A stretch of 34,971 nt of DNA. Source: an uncultured Collinsella sp. (GTDB taxonomy: Bacteria > Actinomycetota > Coriobacteriia > Coriobacteriales > Coriobacteriaceae). A model generated the notes under the pieces. That model was not told where the DNA came from. It worked only from the letters and a program-made list of their open reading frames with translations, and did not search any database. Made by a program: the position numbers and the translations under genes. The DNA lies in NCBI GenBank assembly GCA_900757205.1, contig CAAENA010000065.1, positions 1 through 34,971 on the forward strand. The letters are read 5' to 3'. The number at the start of each line of letters is the position of its first letter. The first letter of the stretch is position 1. Positions 23,365 through 32,900 of the stretch are shown here, one piece after another.

Positions 23365-23393
23365 TTGGCAGGTCGGCGGCGTATCCTTATAAC
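23365..23393 (+). promoter_or_regulatory. Promoter of the CmpB-family gene
   Basis: TTGGCA (23365-23370) and TATAAC (23388-23393) are separated by 17 bp, each matching five of six consensus bases. The start codon is 27 bp downstream with GAAAGG in between. Confidence 0.6.
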
Positions 23394-23419
23394 CTACAAC
23401 AAAGCGAGAAAGGTTCTGT

Positions 23420-24649
23420 ATGGATCGAAACGAACTCGACCCCAGCGTCCCCAGCGCCACAGAGGTCAAGAAGATTCCCCTCATCATTAAGGTGTACGCC
23501 GTCCTGTGCATCCTTTCCGGCGTGGGCACGCTCCCGTCGGTCGCTGCCTTTATGTGGCAGGTCATCACGGCACTTGTTAACGGCAACGCCACCGAAAAGC
23601 TCGGCGACAACACGCTCGTCGCAGTCGGCCTTATCGTCGCCGGCATCATGCTCTCTGCGGCAAGTGCCGTCATCTTAATCATCTTTGGCCTGGACCTTAT
23701 CAAAAACCAGCGCCGCAACGCCGCCCGCCTGTCCTACATCCTTATTGCATTCACCGTCGTCGAGCTTTTGGTCGACGTGATGCTCCAGGGCATCGGGCCC
23801 TTCCTGCTGCGTCCCGCGGTCCAGCTCGGCATCCTTGTTGCACTTTCGGCAACCGTCGACCCCACGCTGCGTCAGGAGCGCGAACTGCAGCGCCGCCTGC
23901 AGGAGATGCTCGACCGCGACGCCGCCGCCGAGGGCATGCTCGGCCGCGATGAAACCGGCGAGGGCTACATCAAGCTCAACTACTTCAACCTGTTCTGGGT
24001 GTTCTTTGTCTGCTGCATACTCGGCCTGATCGCCGAGGACATCTGGCACATGACGGTCGACGACCCGGGCGTCTATCAGAACCGCGCCGGCATGCTGTTT
24101 GGCCCCTTCAGCCCCATCTACGGATTTGGCGCCGTGCTCATGACCATGGTGCTTAACCGCTTCTACAAAAAGAACCCCATCATCATTTTCCTGGTGAGCG
24201 CCCTGCTCGGCGCCAGCTTTGAGGTGTTCGTGGGCTGGTTTATGCAGACCGCGTTTGGCGTGGTCTCGTGGAGCTACTCGCACATAACGCTGTTCGGTTT
24301 GCCCGATCCGCTCGTGGTCCTCACGGGCGGACGCACCTGCACGGGCTTCGCCTGCCTGTGGGGCCTGGGCGGCCTCATCTGGATCAAGCTGCTGCTGCCG
24401 AGGCTGCTTAAGCTTATCAACAAGATCCCCTGGAAGAGCCGCTACTCGGCCACCGTCATCTTTACCGTTATCATGCTGGTCGACGGCGTCATGACGCTGC
24501 AGTCGCTCGACTACTGGTACCAGCGCGTTAACGGCACGGAGCCGGACATTCCCGTCGCACAGTTCTACGGAGAGCACTTCGATAACGAGTACATGGAAAA
24601 CCGCTTCCAGAGCATGACCATGAGCCCCAAGGATGCGACGCGCGTGTAG
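23420..24649 (+). CDS. CmpB-family (putative ABC transporter permease) integral membrane protein
   Basis: A 409-residue polytopic membrane protein. The first third has four helices (LIIKVYAVLCILSGVGTL onward), followed by a charged cytoplasmic stretch (about residues 148-180). The second half contains the PF06541-type signature around FFVCCILGLIAEDIW, MLFGPFSPIYGFGAVLMTM and FLVSALLGASFEVFVGWFMQ. No ATPase or binding protein accompanies it, so a transport role is only the family name. It is oriented against the neighbouring purine genes, with its own promoter and terminator. Confidence 0.75.
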   Translation: MDRNELDPSVPSATEVKKIPLIIKVYAVLCILSGVGTLPSVAAFMWQVITALVNGNATEKLGDNTLVAVGLIVAGIMLSAASAVILIIFGLDLIKNQRRNAARLSYILIAFTVVELLVDVMLQGIGPFLLRPAVQLGILVALSATVDPTLRQERELQRRLQEMLDRDAAAEGMLGRDETGEGYIKLNYFNLFWVFFVCCILGLIAEDIWHMTVDDPGVYQNRAGMLFGPFSPIYGFGAVLMTMVLNRFYKKNPIIIFLVSALLGASFEVFVGWFMQTAFGVVSWSYSHITLFGLPDPLVVLTGGRTCTGFACLWGLGGLIWIKLLLPRLLKLINKIPWKSRYSATVIFTVIMLVDGVMTLQSLDYWYQRVNGTEPDIPVAQFYGEHFDNEYMENRFQSMTMSPKDATRV

Positions 24650-24670
24650 CGCCCACCGCGCCCAAAACGC

Positions 24671-24711
24671 AAAATGCCCGCCGGTATCACATGTACCGGT
24701 GGGCATTTTTA
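24671..24711 (+). terminator. Terminator after the CmpB-family gene
   Basis: AAATGCCCGCCGGTA pairs with TACCGGTGGGCATTT (one G-U) around a 7-nt loop and ends in TTTTT. Confidence 0.9.
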
Positions 24712-24739
24712 TAAACGATCCTTCTATCGACGCAATCCT

Positions 24740-25156
24740 CTATGCCTCGCGCTCGACCTCACTCACGCATTCGTTCTTGATGGTGCCAACGAGCGCCTGC
24801 AGTGCATCGACCACGTGTGGGCGAATGTCCCCGCCGATAAGCACGAGCATGATGTCGTCACCTACGGTAAGCTCGCCGCTTGCCAGCCACACGCGCACAT
24901 AGCCGATACCCGGCATCGCGCGCGTGGCCTCGATAGCAGACCGTACCTTTTCGGCGTCGTAGTCAAAGACCATGCCGCCCACCCTGTGGCCTGGCGCCAC
25001 GCCATCGGTCTCGACTCCGCGCACCTCGGCCTTGGGCGTCGCGCGCACCACACCGTTATGCGTCAGATACATCCCACAGCCTGCCGCCGAAGCATCGGCC
25101 TTGGCCTCGCGCAGCCAAGCATCAATCGAAGGCATCAATTTGCCACTCTCGAGCAT
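24740..25156 (-). CDS. MoaE-like molybdenum cofactor protein
   Basis: A 138-residue protein similar to a Coriobacteria group annotated as molybdopterin synthase catalytic subunit MoaE. Visible signatures are PSIDAWLREAKADASAAGCGMYLTHNGVVR, then FDYDAEKVRSAIEATRAMPGI, then VGDDIMLVLIGGDIRPHVVDALQ, and a terminal KNECV. The family similarity is clear but no other moa, mog or molybdoenzyme gene is near, so activity as true MoaE is inference. Two adjacent ATG codons exist. The one at 25156 is better spaced from AAGGGAG than that at 25159. Confidence 0.78.
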   Translation of the reverse strand: MLESGKLMPSIDAWLREAKADASAAGCGMYLTHNGVVRATPKAEVRGVETDGVAPGHRVGGMVFDYDAEKVRSAIEATRAMPGIGYVRVWLASGELTVGDDIMLVLIGGDIRPHVVDALQALVGTIKNECVSEVEREA

Positions 25157-25177
25157 CATTTCTCCCTTACCGTCGTC

Positions 25178-25214
25178 GAGTAGCCAATTTGGGACGGGGC
25201 CTTTTTAGCTACTC
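25178..25214 (-). terminator. Palindrome between the sortase and moaE-like genes
   Basis: GAGTAGC and GCTACTC form a 7-bp stem around a 23-nt loop containing GGGACGGGGCC on the plus strand. It sits 10 bp after the sortase stop. No T-run follows on the minus strand, so termination is doubtful. Confidence 0.4.
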
Positions 25215-25223
25215 TCGAACAAC

Positions 25224-26222
25224 TTATTCCTCGACCGGCGTGAGCACCATGACGGCGCGTGTGTTGCTCAGCGACAGCGAACGACAGGTCACGAGCGTTA
25301 CAACCTTGGTTGCCGAAGCGGCACGATCGGTGGCATCACTCGCCACGGCAGAGGCACCGTCGAACATCTCGGACAGGTAGTTCTTGAGCCCGTCATCGCC
25401 CTCAAAATTGGGCGTGCGCGCCTTGGCATACGTGTCCTCGACAACTTTGGTCGCCAGTGGTCGCAGCTTATACGTAGCATCCCGTGTGATGTAATACACA
25501 AACTCGATGCTATCGAACGTCGCCTGATCAGTGGTGTCCGAAATCACGTTGAACATCGACCCATCGTTCATATGGTGGCCGTAGATCGTGGTCTGCTGGT
25601 CGACCATTCCCGGCGCGGTGTCATCGCTATCCAGGAAAATAGCACCGGACGCGTTAGCCGTTCCGTCGAACAGCGTGTTGAGGTATTTGGAGTTGTTGTT
25701 GGTCTGCACCACGGGATAGTTGATGTTGGTTCCCGGCACGTAAATCCAACCCACAATCTCGGGGTTCGTCTGAGCAAGCGCATCAAAGTCGATAATCGGC
25801 ACGCCGCTGGCGTCCTTATCGCTTACATATTGCTTCTCGATTTTCTGATACGAATCGCTCGCCTGCTTATAGCCAATCTGGGCATTAATAAAAATAGCGG
25901 CGGCGGCGACAATCAGACCGATACCGATGATGATGAGCAGAATGGGAATAATGGAGCGGCGCTTTTTGCGCGGCGGCTCGGTGCAATCCGACGGCGCGGC
26001 ATGCGATGAAGACCGGGTCGGCTTCTTAGCGGAGCTATAAGACGAAGGACGATATGCGGCCGGCGCGTCCTGTCGACGATGCGTCGCCGGTGTCACGGGG
26101 CGCGGCGCGCGCGGCTGCTGAGGAGAGGATGTCCGACCCTGCTGTGCCGCACGGGCAGCACCCGGCTTCGACGGATCGGGAATCTGAGAAGCCTTGAATC
26201 GTTTTCCCTGATAATCGGACAT
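25224..26222 (-). CDS. Class B sortase
   Basis: A 332-residue membrane-anchored transpeptidase. A long Pro/Ser/Arg-rich cytoplasmic N-terminus (about 90 residues) is followed by one membrane helix at about 91-113 and the extracellular sortase domain. The catalytic residues are H216 in TTIYGHHM, C313 in TLVTC and R322 in SNTRAVM. FDALAQTNPEIVGWIYVPGTNINYPVVQ is typical of class B. It should attach surface proteins to the wall or polymerise them. The GH31 protein with an IPNTG sorting signal is encoded nearby, but class A or E enzymes usually handle such motifs, so this pairing is unproven. The ATG follows AAGGAG. It lies 35 bp after purE on the same strand and may be cotranscribed. Confidence 0.93.
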   Translation of the reverse strand: MSDYQGKRFKASQIPDPSKPGAARAAQQGRTSSPQQPRAPRPVTPATHRRQDAPAAYRPSSYSSAKKPTRSSSHAAPSDCTEPPRKKRRSIIPILLIIIGIGLIVAAAAIFINAQIGYKQASDSYQKIEKQYVSDKDASGVPIIDFDALAQTNPEIVGWIYVPGTNINYPVVQTNNNSKYLNTLFDGTANASGAIFLDSDDTAPGMVDQQTTIYGHHMNDGSMFNVISDTTDQATFDSIEFVYYITRDATYKLRPLATKVVEDTYAKARTPNFEGDDGLKNYLSEMFDGASAVASDATDRAASATKVVTLVTCRSLSLSNTRAVMVLTPVEE

Positions 26223-26257
26223 GGCTCTCCTTATACTGCGGTGAAACGGCGGAACGC

Positions 26258-26722
26258 TTAGGCGTCAGCCATCTCCTGCTTCATCTTCTCGATAACCTTG
26301 CGGTACTCGGGGTCGCAAGCACCCAGAATCTGTGTGGCATAGATGGCGGCGTTCTTGGCGCCGTTGATGGCAACGCAGGCCACGGGCACGCCCGAAGGCA
26401 TCTGCACCATCGACAGCAGCGAATCCATGCCGCCCAGGTCACTCGTCTTCATAGGCACGCCGATAACCGGCAGCGGCGTAAAGGCAGCCACGACACCACC
26501 CAAGTGGGCGGCCTTGCCGGCAGCGGCGATAATCACTTTGATACCGCGATCGGCGGCAGTCGAAGCCCACTCGTGGACCTTCGCCGGTGTGCGGTGTGCG
26601 CTCGCAATGACAAGCTCATAGGGCACGCCCAGCGCCTCGAGCTCGGCGGTGCAACCTTCCATAACGCCCAGATCGGACTTGGAACCCATGATGATCCCGA
26701 CAACCGGCTTTTGATCTGCCAT
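26258..26722 (-). CDS. purE: 5-(carboxyamino)imidazole ribonucleotide mutase
   Basis: A 154-residue cytoplasmic enzyme that converts N5-CAIR to CAIR in purine synthesis. Motifs are GIIMGSKSDLGVME, ASAHRTPAKVHEW, AAAGKAAHLGGVVAAFTPLPVIGVP and SLLSMVQMPSGVPVACVAI. The ATG at 26722 has AGGAGG nine bases before it; a TTG two codons earlier was rejected. The other purine genes (purF, purM, purN) lie on the same strand but are separated by the CmpB-family gene and others; purK is not in the window. Confidence 0.96.
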   Translation of the reverse strand: MADQKPVVGIIMGSKSDLGVMEGCTAELEALGVPYELVIASAHRTPAKVHEWASTAADRGIKVIIAAAGKAAHLGGVVAAFTPLPVIGVPMKTSDLGGMDSLLSMVQMPSGVPVACVAINGAKNAAIYATQILGACDPEYRKVIEKMKQEMADA

Positions 26723-26788
26723 AAACAAAGACCTCCTGTTGAGAGCGGCGACGCGGCGGATCCGCGACCCTTAACTGCAAATAAATCA

Positions 26789-26794
26789 AGTATA
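26789..26794 (-). promoter_or_regulatory. Candidate -10 box for purE
   Basis: TATACT on the minus strand, 67 bp before the purE start. The -35 match at 17 bp is poor. Confidence 0.35.
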
Positions 26795-26877
26795 GCCGCC
26801 GATGCTGATGTGTTCGGCGGGAGACGGAACGCTTTGCGAGATTAGGGCCGAAGGGTCGGAGCTTTCTGCCTACATTC

Positions 26878-26921
26878 AAAAAGCGTGCCCACCGTCCTTG
26901 GGTGGGGCGGCGGGCACGCTT
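26878..26921 (-). terminator. Terminator of the GH31 gene
   Basis: On the minus strand AAGCGTGCCCGCCG pairs with CGGTGGGCACGCTT (one G-U) around a 13-nt loop, followed by TTTG. It lies about 18 bp after the stop of the giant gene and upstream of the purE promoter. Confidence 0.85.
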
Positions 26922-26939
26922 GCTTAGCTGTTGCTGGGG

Positions 26940-29900
26940 CTACTTAGCCTTGCTGCGACGATGGAAGAAAGCGCCGATCGCGGCGATGATGGCGCCAAGA
27001 CCACCGACGGTCGCGACGGTCGCCGCCGTCTGGTCTCCGGTATTGGGAATCGCCGAACCGTTCTTCTTGCTGCCCTGGGCCTTGTCGCCTGCGGGCTTGC
27101 CCGCCTGGTTGCCGCCGTTCGAGCCATTGCCGGAACCCTGGTTGCCCGAGCCGCCCTGGTTGCCGGAATCGGCATCCTTGAGGCTCTCAATGGCCAGCTT
27201 GAGCTGGCCATAGGCCGCCTGGATCTGGGTGTCGGAAGCATCCTCATCACCCAAGACGTCCTCGGCGTAGGTAATGGCATCCGTCAGGGCCTTGACAGAC
27301 TCGGCCGTCTTGCCCCTGGTGTCAGTCTCCTTCGCCTGCTTGACCAGAGCCTTGAGCTGCTTCTTAGTCGGATTCTCGACCGGGGCCACCGGGGTCTTCT
27401 CGAGCGCGCCGCGGGCGCTCTCGAGCGCCCTGAGCGCCTGGTCGACCTCGTCCTGCGTGGCGTTCTCGTCACTCAAGATGGCGCGGGCGCTCGCCAGGGC
27501 GTTCTCGAGCGCCGTCCAGGAGGCCTCGGTGTAGTCACCGGCCTTGAGGTCGCCGGCAGCAACCTCGGCATCAACCTTTTCGATCGCGGTAGCGAGATCA
27601 TCCTTCGCCACCGGATCGGGGACGGCCGTACCGTAGAACTTGAGCTCCGCCATGCTGCAGTAGGCATCAACGTCGCCACCGCCGGCGTGAATCACCTTGA
27701 CGGTCACGTAGCGACCGCGCGCGGCGCCAAAGCTCATCTGCTTCCAGTCGCCACGGTCGGTGAGCACGCGGCCGTCGTTGTCGAAGGCGAACGTACCCAT
27801 CGACGCGGCGGTGCCCTTCTCATAACCGTCGGCAGTGTCGGAGACCAGTATCTCGGCCTCGAAGATATCGCCGTTAGTGCCGCCGTCCTGGCGCGGCAGG
27901 AATGTAACGTCGGTGAGATCGTAGTCGCGGCCCAGGTCGACACTCAGATACTGGGGCATACCGGTCCCATGGGCCCAGTCGCTGTGCCAAAGCGTCCGCT
28001 CGTCGCCGTCGAGAGCGTTGACGGCGTTGCTGCCCTCGTAGTCGGCCTCACTCGAGAAGCCGGCCACCTTGACGTTCTTGCGGTTCTCGGGCGTGTTGAT
28101 GAGGATCTTCTCATCGACAGGGCGCATCTTGAGGCCGTCGATTGCCTTCTCGATCTTGGCTGTGGCGTCTGCGACATCCTTCTTGCTATAGCTGCCCTGG
28201 CCGCTGTCGAGGAGCTTCCGAGCCGCCTCGACCGCAGTGGTGAGAGCTGCATAGGAATCCTTGGTGTAGACGGACTCGCTGTAGCCCGCGGCCTTGGAAA
28301 GCGCTGCCACGAGCGCAGAGGTATCGACACCAGCCTTGACCTCGACCTCATAGGATGCGGTCTTGGAGGGGTCGAGTACCGACGCCACCGTGATCTTTGC
28401 CTTGCCGGCCTTGTTGGCACGCAGGTAGTAGCTCACGCTATCGCCAGCCTGAACAGCGGAGACGCTTACCACAGAGGGGTCGGAGCTCTCGACCGTCACA
28501 TAGGGGTAGCCAGCGCTCTCAGGCGTAGCCTTGGCGTCGACGGGCGTAATGTCGCCTTCAAAGAACTCGGTCTGGTTCTTGCCTAGCTCGACACCCTCGA
28601 TGGCCTCGACACCCTGCGTGTAGTTGAAGTTGACCTCACGCAGTGTGAGCATCTGGTCACCCGATGCCTCAAGCGGCGTGACCTCGACCTTGGTCGCCTT
28701 CTTGCCCTTGTTCTCGGCAGAGAGGTCAAAGGCGTAGCGAGCCAGGAAGGAATCGTACTCCCCGCCCGCGAACTCTTGGGTCGAGCCATCCTCGAACGTC
28801 ACGACGGCCTTGATCTTCTGTACGGTTCCGTTGCCGCCGTTGCGGTTAACGACCTCGACGCTATCGAGTTTCGACGGCGTCTTAAATGCGAATGTCATCG
28901 TGGTGGGAAGCTTCACGTAACTCGGAAGCTTACCCTCGCTGTCCCAGTTGCCGCTCCAGTTCCATAGGAACTCAAAGCCGTTGTCGCCCTCGTTATTATC
29001 GAACAGCGCGTTATAGCTCTTCTGCTGGATAAGTTTCTCGACGTTGGTCCCGTCGTCGGTCGTGAGCTCATCGTTGGTCATCGTGATGTTGAAGGCATCC
29101 TGGGCGTACTCGGCGACCGTTGGCTGAGGAACATCCGGCATCGTCACCGTGCCGTCGCTCGCAAACTCAAGTGCGTCGCATGCCGGACCGATGAGCCAAG
29201 ATGTCGAGGGCAGTTCGACCTTGCCGGCGGTCTTGGCCTTGAGCTTGAAACTCGCCACCGCGCCGGTACCGTTGTAGAGCTTGCCATCGCCGCGGTTGGC
29301 AAAGGCGAGATTGATAGTCTGCGTTCTGTCCGCGAACTGGACCTTCTCGCGAGACAGGTTCTCCATGCCGGCAGTCGAGCCGTCCTGCGCGATGCTCTCG
29401 GACACAAACTCGAACTGGTCGCTCTTGAAGTTGACGAGGGCGCCCAGGGCGTTGACGTTCTTGGCGTCGGCCGCATAGACATCAACGGTGATCTCATCAC
29501 CGGCCTCGACCTCGGTCTTGCTCGGAATCACCGCGAGCGAACCTGCGACCTTTCCCTTTTGTTTAGTGCCGCCGTCAAGACCCGCCATGGTGAACGAGTA
29601 ATCGTAGACGTCGTAAACGCCGTTATCGTTGAGGTCGGCGAAGTGGTCGCGGATCTGCGAACCGAACGTCGGGGTATCGGGCTCGCGATTCTCGAGGCCC
29701 AGATAGTTCTTCATGTTGGAGTAGTCTCCGTCGGAGATCGTGGCCTTGTTGAGGTTGGAGCCCACGGCGAAGCCATCCGTGCCGTCGGTCTTGTAGATGG
29801 CAATCTCGGACGCGGAGAAGAAATTGCCGACCGAGGCGAGCGGTGTCATGCGCACGTAACGGGCGGCCACGGTGCCGTCAAACGCTACCGTCTTACAATC

Positions 29901-32900
29901 AGCGGAACGTGCCCAATCGACCTCCTGGCTCGTCCAGTGGACGCCATCGAGACTCGTCTCAACACGCATCTTGGTCACAGTGCCGTTGCCGGCGTCATCG
30001 CGCGGATAGTACTCGAGCTTATCGAGCTTGTAAGCGCGTCCATAGTCAACGGTAAGCGCCTTGCCCAGATCGTTGCCACCGGAGTGGAAACCGCCGTCGC
30101 CCGACTGGAACTCATGGTCGAAGGCGAGCTCGGCCTTATGGCTGCCGTAAAGTGAGCCCTCCCAGGTGATTTGCTCGGCGTCGGGGACGTTCCGCCACGG
30201 ATCGAGTGCGGAGTTCGCCTCGAGCACATCGCTCCAGGCGGAGTAGCCCTCGGCGTTGCGCGAACGAATCTGGTAGGTGTGCTTGCTATTGTAGGCGAGG
30301 TCGGTGTGCGTGAACTCGGCCGCATCACCCACGGCGAACACGGTGCCGTCGACCTTAAGGTCGTAGGAGGTAGCACCATCGACCTTTCCCCAGGTGAGCT
30401 TGATGCTCGTTGGGGTCGTGACGTCCTCGGGGGCAGCAAGGTTCGTGGGTGCGGAGAGGCTCTCGTTGAGGCGATCGGCTGTGAGCGTGGCGTCGGCGTT
30501 CACGAAACCGCCCAGCTCGAGCGTCTGCGCCGCCGCAGCAACATCGGTCTTCGCGAACTTGACGTAGACCTTGGGGTTCGTGGTGATCTTGGTGTTGTTA
30601 AAGCTCTCGCCCCGCTCGGCCTCGGTGCCGTCCACATCGCTGCCGTAGTGGTTGAGGTTAGGGGTCTCGCTGTAGAAGTAGACCGCCTGGCCGGCCTCGG
30701 GGGTCGCGGTGTCAAAGGTCTCCTGCGAGTCGACCTCAACCACGTTGAGCGCGGATCCGCCGTTCTTGGCGACGACGCTCATGGGCTTGGCGGACACGTT
30801 GGCCACGAAGGTCGTGGTGCGATTGGAGTCGTAGCCGTTGTAGCCACCCTGCGAGGCTTCGGCGGTAAAGGTCGCGGTGCCGCCTGCGGCCTTGGATCTG
30901 TAGACGGTGCTCACATGCTCACCGTAGGAGATATTGTCGATCGTACCGTAGGAATCGTCCTCAGTCGTGTTGTTCTCGATGGAGGAGCCGTCGTCCTCGT
31001 ACTGCGTAAAGGTGCCGTCGCCCTCGGTGGCGAAGAACTCGACGATACGCTGGCTGCGGTCGGTACCCTTGGTGTTGGTGTCGCTCACGGCCTCGGGGTT
31101 GTTGTTCTCGGCGTACATCGGCACGATAGCGTTGGCCTTCACAAACAGCGGCAGCTTCCAAAGCGGAGCCTCGTAGTTGTTGAGAACCTGGCCGCCGCGA
31201 TACTGCTTACCCGAGAAGTAATCGATCCAGATGGTGGGATTCTCGTCGGTGCCGTAGTTGGGGAGGTAAATCCCATTGCGAATGTCGTTGCCGTTCTCGT
31301 CTGCCTGGGTATCCTGATACACCGGTGCCACTAGGAAGTTCTCACCGAACATATACTGGTACTGCGTCGAAGTGCTTGCGGCGTACTCGGAGTTGTCGGA
31401 AAGCAGCATGGCGCGGATCATGGGCAGGCCGGCATCGCCGTTACCCGTGTCGATGTTGGCCGCCGAGGCCGCGCTCGTGTAGATATAGGGCATGAGCTGC
31501 GCCTTGAGCTTGAGGTAGAAGCGCGAGATGCCTGTGTAGGGATCGCCGTGCGTCATGGGCGATTTACGGTAGGTGCCCCAACCGTCCATGTCAAGCATAG
31601 AGGGCGTGAACGTCTTCCACTGGTAGTCACGCGCAGAGATGATGGGGTCGCCGCCAAAGATGCCATCCATGTCGGAGCCGATGTTGGGGTTGCCCGAAAG
31701 ACTCTGACCGATATACGTGGGGATATGGAAGCGAATGTACTCCCAGTTACCGCCATACTGGTCGCCGGTCCAAATGCCACCAAAGCGCTGCGTGCCGGCC
31801 CAACCATCGAGCGTGATGATGTTGGGGCGCTTGTTAGCGCCGGTCGTCACCGTGTCATAAGCTGTCTTGATGCCATTAAGACCAAAGGAGTAGCCAGATC
31901 CAACCCAGGCAACGTCGGTCTTAAGGGTAGTGATGCCTCCCGTCTTGACCTCGGCGTCGAAGTCGCGAAGCAGATGCCACGGGGTCTCAGGGTTGCTGTC
32001 GGGCTCAAGGTTGGACTGGGTCCACAAGCCCGTGCTCACACCCTTGGAGTTGGCATACTCGGTGAACTTCTTAAGGTTGTCGACGTTGGCACGCACAGCG
32101 TTAAGACGGTCGGCCGAGCTCGCTCCGTCGGAGTTGACGCCGCCGGTCTTGTAGTAACCGTTCTGGCCATAGCCGGCGCCGTAGCCGTCGTTCGGCAGGA
32201 ACCAGCCGAGCGGCATGTCGTTGTCCTCGTAGTCATCGATAACCTGACGAGCAGAGAACTGGCGGTCGAAATCGGTCGCTTTCATGTTCTCGGTATCAAC
32301 CGTAGGGCCCTCACCGTTGAGCGTCTCGGCCGCAAGTGTGCCGTCGAGCTTGTAGCCCGTCGACATGCCAGACTCGTACTTAACGTCGCCCTTCTCGCTC
32401 GAGGACTTGCTGCCCTTGGTCTCCCACTTCTTTTGACCCGAGGTCGTTGACCAGCCATCACGGTTATAGGCATTAAGATGACCAAGGTAGAACCCGTACT
32501 CGGGCAGCAGTACCGGGTTACCGGTCACCTTGTAGTAGTCCTGCAGCATCTCGGTTGCCACGTTCGAAGCGCCCTCGTTGGTCGCCACGAAGTAGTAGGC
32601 ATCAAACTCATTCTCGCTGTGCAAAGTCGTGACCGTCGATGAGTCCGTGGAACCGAAGTCGTAGGAACCCTCTGCAAACGTGTTTCGGAGCACGCCGTAG
32701 CCGTCACTCGTCCAATAAAACGGGTTGGGCGAGGCAACGCCGCCATCGGTCCAGTTGTTCGTGTTGGAGATGGCGATCGTCTGGTTGGTGTGCAGGAAGC
32801 GTCCGTTCTGGGTGCCGCCGCCAAAGAAGTTCTCGGACTTCTCCTTGGCGAGCGTCTGGACGGTACCCTTCTTATCAAGGTCGAGGGACGCGGACTCGGA

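Noticed and set aside
26931..28586. 551-codon plus-strand open frame antisense to the GH31 gene
   Set aside because: It is a GC3-driven shadow of the true gene, with Val/Leu/Gly-rich composition and no family signature or ribosome binding site.
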